Below, in pieces: positions 1-6,959 of a stretch of 19,897 nucleotides of DNA; position 1 is the first letter of the stretch, and every line of letters starts with the position of its first letter. The notes under the pieces are model-generated. The model was not told where the DNA came from, searched no databases, and saw only the letters and a program-made list of their open reading frames with translations. The position numbers and the translations under genes were made by a program. Location: contig JAEUNN010000334.1 of the NCBI GenBank assembly GCA_016791085.1, positions 1 to 19,897 of the forward strand, read 5' to 3'. Source of the stretch: Rhodocyclaceae bacterium. GTDB taxonomy: Bacteria; Pseudomonadota; Gammaproteobacteria; Burkholderiales; Rhodocyclaceae.

Positions 1-51
1 CACGATGGAATATTGCGTGGCGTGACCGATTTTCCAGACGAGGAGTGCAAC

Positions 52-246
52 ATGAACACCAACACGCACGCAGCAAATATCCCGCCGCAAGCCGGCGACG
101 GCGCGGAAACCCTGCACGGCCACGCCGGCGTCGATGGGCAAAAGCCGCCGTATGTGAAGCCGGGATTGCAGCACATATCGGTTGCCGATACGGAACTGGG
201 GCTTCTTATTGGCGGTGATCTGATCATTCCCGGCACGCTCAGTTAG
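52..246 (+). CDS. Candidate lasso-like RiPP precursor peptide (64 aa)
   Basis: This is probably the substrate of the two maturation proteins encoded just downstream. The start at 52 is chosen because a GAGGAG ribosome site lies 6 bases before it; an in-frame ATG at 13 has no such site. The N-terminal 33 residues are Gly/Ala/His-rich and polar. Then comes Y34-x2-P37-x-L39, which matches the YxxPxL leader motif that B1/RRE proteins bind in lasso precursors. T47 could be the conserved leader threonine at -2, giving a core from L49 with D56 as ring acceptor at position 8. A core from G50 would put D56 at position 7. The C-terminus is unusually hydrophobic (LLIGGDLIIPGTLS). The Y-to-T spacing is about two residues shorter than in typical leaders, so the cleavage site is uncertain. 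A GG-type cleavage after G55 is another reading. The assignment rests on the leader motif and the neighbours, not on a recognised core. Confidence 0.6.
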   Translation: MNTNTHAANIPPQAGDGAETLHGHAGVDGQKPPYVKPGLQHISVADTELGLLIGGDLIIPGTLS

Positions 247-288
247 CCGCGAGCGCTGTCCCGCGACCGTGCCTGGCGGCGGCCCACG

Positions 289-363
289 CCGTGCGCCCGC
301 AACGCCGTCGCGGCAGGCGTCCGGCCCGGGCACGGCGTTCGGGCCCCGGGCAGGCGTCCGGCC
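289..363 (+). repeat. Intercistronic GC-rich repeats and stem-loops between precursor and B1
   Basis: The 154-base gap between the precursor stop and the B1 start is repeat-rich. A 15-bp direct repeat GGCAGGCGTCCGGCC occurs at 312-326 and 349-363. GCCCGGG at 324-330 can pair with CCCGGGC at 345-351, and ACGCCGTG at 289-296 can pair with CACGGCGT at 331-338. Structures here could partly terminate or stabilise transcripts so that precursor mRNA exceeds enzyme mRNA. That role is inference; no T-run follows the stems. Confidence 0.45.
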
Positions 364-400
364 GCAACCAGCCCACCTTGACTTTGCATGGAATCAGAGC

Positions 401-682
401 ATGCCAGACATTTCGCACACCCTCGCCGTCGTCCGCAACCCCGACCTGGTGGCCACGGACATGGATGGCGAAACCGTTATGATGAGCGTAGAACGCGGCG
501 AATATTACGGCCTCAAGGGGGTCGGTTCGCGCGTCTGGGAATTGCTGGCGCAGCCGGCCAGCGTGACCGACCTCGCCCAAACCATCTGCGCGGAGTACGC
601 AATCGATGAACCGGCTTGCCGCGCCGACCTCGCGGATTTTATCGACGACCTGCTCAAGAACGGGCTGGTGCGCGCCGCCTGA
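401..682 (+). CDS. PqqD-like RiPP leader-recognition protein (lasso B1 type)
   Basis: This 93-residue protein has the fold signature of PqqD/RRE proteins. An N-terminal beta region (DLVATDMDGETVMMSVERGEYY) leads into the family's typical Y-x-L-x-x-V-G-x-x-x-W-x-x-L pattern at about residues 36-49. Helices with regularly spaced acidic residues follow, and the end (DFIDDLLKNGLV) matches the family. In split lasso pathways such a B1 protein binds the precursor leader and presents it to the B2 peptidase. The length agrees with stand-alone PqqD-like proteins. The start at 401 sits exactly at the conserved domain boundary; the upstream in-frame extension is low-complexity Pro/Arg/Gly and is rejected. 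B2 begins 6 bases after this stop, so the two are surely co-transcribed. A role with another RiPP class is possible. Confidence 0.85.
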   Translation: MPDISHTLAVVRNPDLVATDMDGETVMMSVERGEYYGLKGVGSRVWELLAQPASVTDLAQTICAEYAIDEPACRADLADFIDDLLKNGLVRAA

Positions 683-688
683 GGCGGC

Positions 689-1171
689 ATGAGCACTATC
701 GGGCGCAAGCTGCGCACCGCCGCGCGCCAGCCGCCTTTCGTGCTCGCCTGGCTGCTGCCGGTGTGGTTGCTGCTGGGCGGCGCGCGCGCGCTCATACTCA
801 CGCTTTCATTCCGCCGCCTCGCGCCGCACCTGGGCCGCCCGCTGGGTGCCAACGCCTGGGTGCCGCGCCTGGACCCGCAGCAGGAACAGCGCGCCCTGCT
901 GATCGCGCGCGTGGTGTATATCGCCGCGCGCCATACACCCTGGATTTCCAACTGCTTTCCGCAAGCCATCGCTGCGCGCGTGCTGCTCGGCCTGTACAGC
1001 ATTCCGTACGCCCTGCACTTTGGACTGATGCGCGACCCCGCCAGCGCGGAAATGAAAGCCCACGCCTGGGTGGCGGCCGGCAAGGTGCGGGTGACCGGCG
1101 GCGAAAGTTTCGGGCAATTCACCGTCGTCGGCTGTTTCGTGGCGCCCGGCCTCGACCCCTCGCGCAACTAG
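689..1171 (+). CDS. Lasso peptide biosynthesis B2 protein (transglutaminase-like leader peptidase)
   Basis: B2 proteins are cysteine proteases of the transglutaminase fold that cut the leader from a RiPP precursor. The 160-residue product shows the expected core: N-C89-F-P-Q-A with the nucleophilic cysteine, then K-A-H125-A-W-V with the catalytic histidine, followed by a VTGGESFGQF segment typical of McjB C-terminal domains. I could not place the third (Asp) triad residue with confidence. The N-terminal hydrophobic stretch at residues 17-40 fits the family's N-terminal helices rather than a secretion signal. The length matches stand-alone B2 proteins of about 140-160 aa. It follows B1 by 6 bases. 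No cyclase (asparagine-synthetase-like C protein) or exporter follows; a 500-base gap does. Confidence 0.88.
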   Translation: MSTIGRKLRTAARQPPFVLAWLLPVWLLLGGARALILTLSFRRLAPHLGRPLGANAWVPRLDPQQEQRALLIARVVYIAARHTPWISNCFPQAIAARVLLGLYSIPYALHFGLMRDPASAEMKAHAWVAAGKVRVTGGESFGQFTVVGCFVAPGLDPSRN

Positions 1172-1676
1172 CCTGCCGCGCGCCTTGCCGGCAGCGGCGC
1201 CCTGCTGCGGCCAGGCCCGGCCCGCGCCCGTGCGTGTCGGCCGCTGCAAACTGAAGCCGAACGCCCCCCGTCTCCGCCGCCCGCGGCAAACCCCAGATTC
1301 ACGCACGCCGGCGGCGCGCAGGCCGCGCGCGCGCACCGCCGCGGTGCGCCGTTCCCTGTCCCGCAAAGCTGGTCTCCAGGCCGTTGCCAGCGCTGTGCTG
1401 TCTGCGCTTTGCAAGTCGCGTATCCAGGCGACGGCGCATTTTTTGCTTGTCGAAACGGGAGTGGCGTTTGGTGCCGCCATGGTCCGGTGTTTCCGGAGCC
1501 AGGCCGCAAGCACCACGGATGGAAACGTTGCGGCGTTGCCGCAATTTTTCCGTATTTCATGCCCACAAGCAGAGCAAAACAGCAGTAATTGCTTGCAAAA
1601 TTGTGATATTGCACCGCACAATTCGCCTTACCGGGCACGCCGGAGTGCATCCCGCCGTGCCAGCATAGGGGTAAAA
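1172..1676. other. Intergenic stretch without a supported gene
   Basis: This stretch of about 500 bases separates the RiPP cassette from the ATPase-NrtA fusion gene. Open frames exist on both strands, but none has a ribosome site or a recognisable domain, and they look like GC-rich shadows. Two hairpins without T-runs occur near its left part: CTGCCG at 1173-1178 pairs with CGGCAG at 1189-1194, and GCGCACCG at 1331-1338 pairs with CGGTGCGC at 1342-1349. The last 130 bases are clearly richer in A and T and probably hold the promoter of the next gene. Confidence 0.5.
1599..1623. promoter_or_regulatory. 25-bp dyad AATTGTG-N11-CACAATT, candidate operator
   Basis: Perfect 7-bp arms (1599-1605 and 1617-1623) are separated by 11 bases in the AT-richer DNA 53 bases before the start of the ATPase-NrtA fusion gene. 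The arm spacing is close to one helical turn plus, as expected for a dimeric repressor or activator. It does not match the CRP consensus well, and I cannot name the regulator. Confidence 0.35.
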
Positions 1677-3851
1677 ATGGCTGCCAGTCACCTGATCGTT
1701 TCTCGCGTCGCGCTCGCACCTTTTTCCGAGCCCGAGGAAAACGGATACCTGTTCAAGGATTTGGATTTCCGCGTCAATAGCGGCGAATGCGTCGTGCTAA
1801 TGGGCGCGGCGGCGTGCGGCAAATCCGAACTGCTACAAATACTTGCCGGCAATATTCGCCCCACCGTGGGCGGCATCATCATGGACGGCAAGGAAATTTG
1901 CGGCCCAGCCGCCGAGCGCAGCGTGGTCGATCGCGAGCCGCGCCTGCGCGCCTGGCTGACCGCGCACGCCTATGTCGCGCGCGCGGCGCGCGCGGCCTGG
2001 AAAAAACGCAAGGCCGCGGGCGACGTGGACGAGTGGGTGCGCCACAACCTGCACCTGGTGGGGGCCGCCGATGCGGCCAGCCTGCGCCCCGGCAAATTGT
2101 CCACGAGCCTCAAGGTACGCGTGGAACTTGCGCGCGTGCTGGCTTCCGACCCCAGACTGCTGTTGCTCGACGACGCATTCGGGTCGCTCGACAACGGAAC
2201 GCGTTGCGCATTGCAGGACACTTTTCTGAGCGTGCACCAGCGCTTGCAGAAAACCGTCATGCTATGCACGGACAACGTCGCCGAAGCCGTGCTGCTGGCC
2301 GACCGCGTCATTATCCTCAAGCGCGGCGGCGGCGTGCAGCACGACATCGCAATCGACCTGTTGCGCCCGCGCTCGCGCACCCAGCTCGCCGGCACGCCGG
2401 AATTCGAGCGCTATACCGCGAAACTGGCCGAACTGCTGGCAGCCAATCCGACCGCCGGCAACCCCGCCGCGGGGAAAGTCGCGGACGCAAAGCCGGCGCC
2501 GGAAAAGCTGCAGCCGCACCCGCACCGCCATCCCATGCCCAGCGGCAAAGTGCTGGAAAAGCCGGCGCTGTCGCTGGGCTACATACCATTGTCCGACTGC
2601 GCCCCGCTCGCCGTGGCGCTGGAAGAGGGGTTTTTCGACGGCTACGGCCTGGAAGTGACGCTGGTACGCGAAACGTCCTGGCAGAACGTGCTGGACAAGT
2701 TGTCCATGGGTCTGCTGGACGGCGCGCAAATGCCGGCGCCCATGCTGCTGGGCGCGCATTTCAGCGCCGCCTACCGGCCGCTCGTCACGTCCATGAGCCT
2801 CAGCCTCAATGGCAACGCAATCACGGTTTCCAGCGACGTGTATGCGCGCATGCAGGCCAGCGGCGTGGCCGACCCGCAAAGCCCGGCCGGCAGCGCACTG
2901 GCGCTCAAGGCGGTGATCGAAGCCAACCGGCGCGACCGCCGTCCGCCGCTGGTTTTTGCCGTGGTGGCGGCATTTTCGTCGCACAACTATCTGCTGCGCT
3001 ATTGGATGGCCAGCGCCGGCATAGACCCCGACCGCGACATCCGCCTGGCCATCATTCCGCCGCCGCAAATGGCGCACTACCTGCAGGCCGGCCTGGTTTC
3101 CGGCTTTTGCGTCGGTGAGCCCTGGAACACCGTGGTGGCGCGCAACGGCACCGGCCGCGTGGTCGCCAACAGCCATGCGATCTGGAACAACCACCCGGAA
3201 AAGGTGCTGGCCGTGACGCGCGCCTGGGCCGATGCCCACCCGAATACGCATCGCGCGCTCATCAAGGCGCTGCTGGATGCCTGCTGGTGGATAGAAAAGG
3301 AAAACCGCCGCCCGCAACTTACGCGCATATTGTCGCAAGGCCGTTACCTGAACATGCCGCAGGAAGACATACGCGATGCGCTCGACGGGGTGTACCTGAA
3401 CCCTGCCGGCAGCAGCGAAGCCCCTGCCCTGCACGCCTTCCACCGCGACTGCGCAAATTTCCCCTGGCGCTCGCACGCCTTGTGGCTGCTCGCACAGATG
3501 CGGCGCTGGGGCCACATCCAGGCCAGCCCGCAAGAACTCGTGCACGCCGCGCGCAGCGTCTATCGTCCCGAACTGTACCGCGAAGCCGCACGCGCGCGCG
3601 GCGTGCCCGCCCCCGGTTGCGATCTGAAGCCGGAAGGCACGCACGATGCCGAATGGCTGCTGGCCGAGGCCGGCCGCAACCTCACGCTGGGCAGCGACCT
3701 GTTCATGGATGGGCGCCTGTTCGACCCGGAACACCTGGAGAACTATCTGGCCGGCTTCGAGGCGCCGAAAAAGCCGGCACCCCGGCCCAGCGCCGAAAGT
3801 TCGCGCGACGACCGCGACTACGGCGACAACTGGTATCCGTCCATGGCCTGA
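1677..3851 (+). CDS. Fusion of a degenerate ABC ATPase with an NrtA/NasS-type binding domain
   Basis: The 724-residue protein joins two parts of the nitrate/sulfonate/bicarbonate importer family in NrtC-like order. Residues 1-260 are an ABC ATPase with an intact Walker A (GAAACGKS, 43-50). Other key positions look altered: the Q-loop Gln aligns with R86, the LSGGQ signature reads LSTSL (141-145), the catalytic Glu after Walker B is D166, and the H-switch His aligns with D199. A Pro/Ala/Lys/His-rich linker follows (about 258-296). From residue 297 onward it is an NrtA/CmpA/NasS-type domain, beginning LSLGYIPLSDCAPLAVALEE and containing the family's DGAQMPAPMLLG segment. No signal peptide is present, so it is cytoplasmic. 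The start at 1677 has AGGGG just upstream, and a much longer in-frame extension to 1185 is unsupported. No permease, NasT or nitrate reductase gene lies nearby. It may be a nitrate- or anion-sensing protein rather than a working importer subunit. Confidence 0.85.
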   Translation: MAASHLIVSRVALAPFSEPEENGYLFKDLDFRVNSGECVVLMGAAACGKSELLQILAGNIRPTVGGIIMDGKEICGPAAERSVVDREPRLRAWLTAHAYVARAARAAWKKRKAAGDVDEWVRHNLHLVGAADAASLRPGKLSTSLKVRVELARVLASDPRLLLLDDAFGSLDNGTRCALQDTFLSVHQRLQKTVMLCTDNVAEAVLLADRVIILKRGGGVQHDIAIDLLRPRSRTQLAGTPEFERYTAKLAELLAANPTAGNPAAGKVADAKPAPEKLQPHPHRHPMPSGKVLEKPALSLGYIPLSDCAPLAVALEEGFFDGYGLEVTLVRETSWQNVLDKLSMGLLDGAQMPAPMLLGAHFSAAYRPLVTSMSLSLNGNAITVSSDVYARMQASGVADPQSPAGSALALKAVIEANRRDRRPPLVFAVVAAFSSHNYLLRYWMASAGIDPDRDIRLAIIPPPQMAHYLQAGLVSGFCVGEPWNTVVARNGTGRVVANSHAIWNNHPEKVLAVTRAWADAHPNTHRALIKALLDACWWIEKENRRPQLTRILSQGRYLNMPQEDIRDALDGVYLNPAGSSEAPALHAFHRDCANFPWRSHALWLLAQMRRWGHIQASPQELVHAARSVYRPELYREAARARGVPAPGCDLKPEGTHDAEWLLAEAGRNLTLGSDLFMDGRLFDPEHLENYLAGFEAPKKPAPRPSAESSRDDRDYGDNWYPSMA

Positions 3852-3857
3852 GGCGAA

Positions 3858-3883
3858 ACGCGCGGCGCGTGCGCGCCGCGCGT
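3858..3883. terminator. Perfect 26-bp palindrome between convergent genes
   Basis: ACGCGCGGCGCG (3858-3869) and CGCGCCGCGCGT (3872-3883) are perfect 12-base arms around a 2-base centre. They lie entirely in the 38 bases between the stop of the ATPase-NrtA fusion and the stop of lutB. The strong stem suits a bidirectional terminator or 3'-end stabiliser. There is no T-run on either side, so it is not a classical intrinsic terminator. Confidence 0.55.
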
Positions 3884-3889
3884 CCCGGC

Positions 3890-5335
3890 CTATTCGGGCT
3901 GGTCCCGGTCCTTGAGCATGTCGTGCAGGCTGCGCGAGGCCGGCTTGAGCGGTGTGCGATGCTGCGTCCAGCCGGCCTGGGCGCCCGGCGTAAACGCGCG
4001 CAGGCGCGTCGCACCCCAGCGCAGCGCCTTCCAGGCTTTGGGCGACTTGAACGCGCCGCTCCAGAACTGCCATACCACGCGCTCGGCCGCGCTATGTTTG
4101 GCGCCCTGGCCGCGCAGCGGCGTGGCCACCGTTTCGTTGGGATTGCGCTTGGCTTCGTTCCTGAGCCGTATCAGCAAATCCGGTATCGGAATGCGCACCG
4201 GGCACACCTCGCTGCAGGCACCGCAAAGCGTGGAGGCGAACGGCAGATCGCCCGCCTCGTCCAGGCCCAGCAGGTGCGGCGACAGGATTTTGCCTATCGG
4301 CCCGGGATAGGTCGTGCCGTAGGCATGGCCGCCTATGCGCCCATACACCGGGCAATGGTTCATGCAGGCGCCGCAGCGTATGCATTGCAGCGTGCTGCGC
4401 AACTGCTCATCGGCATAAGCTTGGCTGCGCCCGTTATCCAGCAGCACCAGGTGCACTTCGCGCGGGCCGTCCAGTTCGCCGCTGCGGCGCGGACTGCTGA
4501 TCAGATTGAAATACGTGGTGACCGCCTGGCCGGTCGCCGAGCGCGTGAGCAAACTGACCAGCGGCACCACGTGCTCGAGCTTGGCCACCACCTTTTCCAT
4601 GCCCATGATGGCCACATGCACGGGCGGCACAGTGGTGGACAGGCGCCCGTTGCCCTCGTTTTCGATCAGCCACAGCGTGCCGGTTTCGGCCACCGCGAAA
4701 TTCACTCCGGAAAGGCCTACGTCGGCCTCCATGAAGTGCCTGCGCAGCGCGCGCCGGCCGGTCTGTATCAGTTCGTCCACGTCCTCGGTGTAAGGCGTGT
4801 CGGGAATGTTTTCCTCGAACAGTTTGGCCACGTCGGCCTTGTTCTTGTGGATGGCCGGCATCACGATGTGCGAGGGCTTTTCGCCGGCCAGCTGCACGAT
4901 GTATTCGCCCATGTCGGATTCGATACATTCCATGCCGTGCTCGGCCAGGTAGTGATTCAGCTCGATTTCCTCGCTCGCCATGGATTTGCCCTTGATCATG
5001 CGGCGCGCCTGGTTGCGCCGCATGATGTCCAGCACGATGGCATTGGCCTCTTCGGCATTTTCGGCCCAATGCACCTGGATGCCGTTGCGGGTGAGCTTGC
5101 TTTCCAGTTCTTCCAGCAAATCCGGCAGACGTGCCAGGGCATATTTGCGTATGGCGCTGCCCAGGTCGCGCAGGCTTTCGCGCTCGTGCTCGTCGGAAAA
5201 CTGATTGCGCCGCTTGGCCTGCAGGAAATCCATGGCACCGCGGAAACTTTTGCGCAGTTTGTCGTCGTCCAGCGCGCCGCGCGCGCGCTCCTTGAAGTCG
5301 GCCGTGGGCACGAACTGCATGGGATGTTTGCTCAT
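3890..5335 (-). CDS. lutB: L-lactate utilisation iron-sulfur protein LutB (YkgF family)
   Basis: LutB is the large iron-sulfur subunit of the LutABC L-lactate dehydrogenase complex, which oxidises lactate to pyruvate. The 481-residue protein has an N-terminal LUD domain (about 60-300), with the family signature around AVAETGTLWLIENEGNGR (215-232). A two-cluster ferredoxin region follows: C318-x2-C321-x2-C324-x3-C328-P and C371-x2-C374-x3-C378-P. The C-terminal 80 residues carry the LutB tail with conserved Trp residues. The length matches the usual 470-485 residues. The start at 5335 has an AAGGAGA ribosome site inside lutC, and its ATG overlaps the lutC stop as ATGA, so the two are translationally coupled. 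The gene is the last of the operon lutA-lutC-lutB. Confidence 0.95.
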   Translation of the reverse strand: MSKHPMQFVPTADFKERARGALDDDKLRKSFRGAMDFLQAKRRNQFSDEHERESLRDLGSAIRKYALARLPDLLEELESKLTRNGIQVHWAENAEEANAIVLDIMRRNQARRMIKGKSMASEEIELNHYLAEHGMECIESDMGEYIVQLAGEKPSHIVMPAIHKNKADVAKLFEENIPDTPYTEDVDELIQTGRRALRRHFMEADVGLSGVNFAVAETGTLWLIENEGNGRLSTTVPPVHVAIMGMEKVVAKLEHVVPLVSLLTRSATGQAVTTYFNLISSPRRSGELDGPREVHLVLLDNGRSQAYADEQLRSTLQCIRCGACMNHCPVYGRIGGHAYGTTYPGPIGKILSPHLLGLDEAGDLPFASTLCGACSEVCPVRIPIPDLLIRLRNEAKRNPNETVATPLRGQGAKHSAAERVVWQFWSGAFKSPKAWKALRWGATRLRAFTPGAQAGWTQHRTPLKPASRSLHDMLKDRDQPE

Positions 5336-6000
5336 GCCGCCTCTCCTTGTTCGCAGGCGATGAATACGCACAGGCGCGCCGGTCCATGCGCGCCATAGGC
5401 CAGGGTTTGCTGGATGTCGGCGGTTTTCGACGGCCCCGACAGCATGACCAGATTGCTCGGCATGCGCGCCGCCCAGCGCTCGCCGTCGGCGGCTTCGAAC
5501 AGCGTCGCGTAAATGCGCTCGGCGTCGATCAGCACCACGTGCAGGGGCGGCACCAGCGACAGCGTGCGCGGCATGTGCGGCCCGCACAGATGCACCAGCG
5601 TGCCGGTGGCGGCAATCGCGCAATCGGCCACCGTGAAGCCGGCATCGACCTGTTCGAACAGTTCGGCTTTCCATTCATCCAGCGGGCGCCCGAATTCGCT
5701 CGCCTGCAGCGCGGGCGGCAGCGCGCGCGCAAGGCTGTCGCCGGGCGCGCCGCTTTGCCGCACCAGGCGCCGCACGCCCTGCGCATGCAACAGTTGCGCC
5801 ACCGCGCCGGCCCAGCCGGCATGGCTCACGACATGCACGTCGGCATGCGAGGCGGTCAATTCGGCGCGCAGGCGTTCCACGCGCTCGGCCTGCGTGGAGG
5901 CCGGCCGGCCGGCGTAATAGCCCGCCACGTCGGGCATGTCCGGGGCCGTGGCGGGCGCGCAGGCGCGCAGTTTGCTCAACATGCTGGCACGCGCGCTCAT
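5332..6000 (-). CDS. lutC: Lactate utilisation protein LutC (YkgG, LUD domain)
   Basis: LutC is the small LUD-domain subunit of the LutABC lactate oxidation complex. The 222-residue product has the DUF162/LUD hallmarks: AIAATGTLVHLCGP (128-141), the segment LSLVPPLHVVLID (147-159), and the highly conserved SGPSKTADIQ (188-197) followed by A-x-G-x-H-G-P. Its length is typical. The start at 6000 is preceded by GGGAGA, and its ATG overlaps the lutA stop as ATGA; its own stop overlaps the lutB start in the same way. The order A-C-B differs from the A-B-C order of Bacillus lutABC and E. coli ykgEFG. An in-frame N-terminal extension would run into lutA and is not used. Confidence 0.93.
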   Translation of the reverse strand: MSARASMLSKLRACAPATAPDMPDVAGYYAGRPASTQAERVERLRAELTASHADVHVVSHAGWAGAVAQLLHAQGVRRLVRQSGAPGDSLARALPPALQASEFGRPLDEWKAELFEQVDAGFTVADCAIAATGTLVHLCGPHMPRTLSLVPPLHVVLIDAERIYATLFEAADGERWAARMPSNLVMLSGPSKTADIQQTLAYGAHGPARLCVFIACEQGEAA

Positions 6001-6767
6001 GCCGATTCTCCCGTGAGGCGTTCGCATACGAAGCTCGCCATGTGCGTGCCGGCGACCGCCACCGAGCGGTGCTGGGCGGCTGTGGAAATGTTCAGCATGC
6101 AGCCGCAATCGGCAGTGATGAAGCGCTGGCAGCCGGTGCCGGCGATGCTGTCGACCTTGTCGCGCACGATGGCGCCGGAAATGTCCGGGTGGCGCAGCGA
6201 AAAGGTGCCGCCGAAACCGCAACATTCCGATTCGCGCACGTGCTCGACCACTTCCACGCCGGGCAAACTGGCCAGCAGCGACAGGCCATGCACGCGCGTG
6301 CCCATTTCGCGCCGCGCCGAACAGGAGGTATGCAGCGCCACCTTGACCGGCTCGGCGCGCGCGGCGGAATAGTCGGGCTGCAGCACATGCACCAGAAATT
6401 CGCTCAGTTCGAATACGCGCTCGGCCAGCGCAGTGGCCTGCGGGCCGTATGCGGCGTCATCCGCGAACAGTTTCGGCCAGTGTTCGCGCATCATGCCGGC
6501 GCAGGAGCCGGACGGCACGATGACCGGCCAATCCTGTGCGAACAGTTTCATTTGCGCGCGCGCCACCTTGCGCGCGGCTTCGGCGTCCCCGCTCGTATAG
6601 GCAGGCTGGCCGCAACAGCTCTGGTCCTGCGGAAAATGCACGGTAAGTCCCTCGCGTTCCAGCAGGCGTACCGCGTCCATGCCGGCCTGGGGCACGAATA
6701 GATCGATCAGACAGGTACCGAACAGGTACACGTCCTTGGGCTTGGGGGGGTAATTTCTGGCTTGCAC
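5997..6767 (-). CDS. lutA: Lactate utilisation protein LutA (YkgE, CCG-domain)
   Basis: LutA belongs to the cysteine-rich CCG-domain family related to heterodisulfide reductase HdrB and the glycolate oxidase GlcF tail. It works with LutB and LutC in lactate oxidation. The 256-residue protein has both cysteine repeats: C19, C51-C52-G-Q-P and C89, then C149, C182-C183-G-F-G-G and the pair C221-G-C223. The start is GTG at 6767, because an AAGGAGGA ribosome site lies 7 bases before it and the preceding in-frame sequence is not family-like. It is the promoter-proximal gene of the operon, divergent from the GntR regulator gene, with the operator about 100 bases upstream. Confidence 0.94.
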   Translation of the reverse strand: MQARNYPPKPKDVYLFGTCLIDLFVPQAGMDAVRLLEREGLTVHFPQDQSCCGQPAYTSGDAEAARKVARAQMKLFAQDWPVIVPSGSCAGMMREHWPKLFADDAAYGPQATALAERVFELSEFLVHVLQPDYSAARAEPVKVALHTSCSARREMGTRVHGLSLLASLPGVEVVEHVRESECCGFGGTFSLRHPDISGAIVRDKVDSIAGTGCQRFITADCGCMLNISTAAQHRSVAVAGTHMASFVCERLTGESA

Positions 6768-6853
6768 GTGTCGCTCCTCCTTACGAAATGCGCTGGGTCG
6801 GCATGGCCCGGACTGGCCGCCGACGATGGATGCGTATGCTGCCCGCCACCTCA

Positions 6854-6880
6854 AATTGGTGCAAACTGGTCGGACCAATT
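6854..6880. promoter_or_regulatory. LldR/LutR-type GntR operator between lutA and its regulator
   Basis: The sequence TGGTCGGACCA at 6867-6877 is a perfect 11-bp palindrome of the TGGTCnGACCA type bound by FadR-subfamily GntR regulators such as LldR and PdhR. It sits within a wider inverted repeat: AATTGGT (6854-6860) and ACCAATT (6874-6880). The site lies in the 192-base divergent gap. A weak TTGGTG...TATCAT pair (6856-6861 and 6881-6886, 19-base spacer) flanks it on the plus strand, so binding could block the regulator's own promoter. The effect on lutA is expected from the family but is inferred. Confidence 0.8.
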
Positions 6881-6959
6881 TATCATGTCGATCCGGCACC
6901 ACGCCCGGCCTGCCCGCCGGCAAGCCGGCGCGGCGATGGCCGGATACTGAATAAAGCAT

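Noticed and set aside
1..25. Possible C-terminus of an upstream gene ending at the TGA at 23-25
   Set aside because: Only seven codons are visible in that frame, too few to support a gene.
13..51. Earlier ATG as start of the precursor peptide
   Set aside because: It has no ribosome site, whereas the ATG at 52 has GAGGAG at good spacing.
1299..1668. Possible degraded transposase or cyclase fragment in the gap after B2
   Set aside because: No frame on either strand shows transposase or asparagine-synthetase motifs, and no inverted or direct repeats bound the region.
1185..1676. In-frame N-terminal extension giving an 888-residue ATPase-NrtA protein
   Set aside because: The first 164 residues are Arg/Pro/Ala-rich without any domain, the DNA turns AT-rich like a promoter, and a good AGGGG ribosome site precedes the ATG at 1677.
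2262..4073. 603-codon open frame on the minus strand
   Set aside because: It is antisense to the NrtA-type domain and runs into lutB; it has no domain and is of shadow composition.
3287..5398. 703-codon open frame on the plus strand
   Set aside because: It covers the end of the fusion gene and the antisense of lutB, both well supported; its translation shows no family features.
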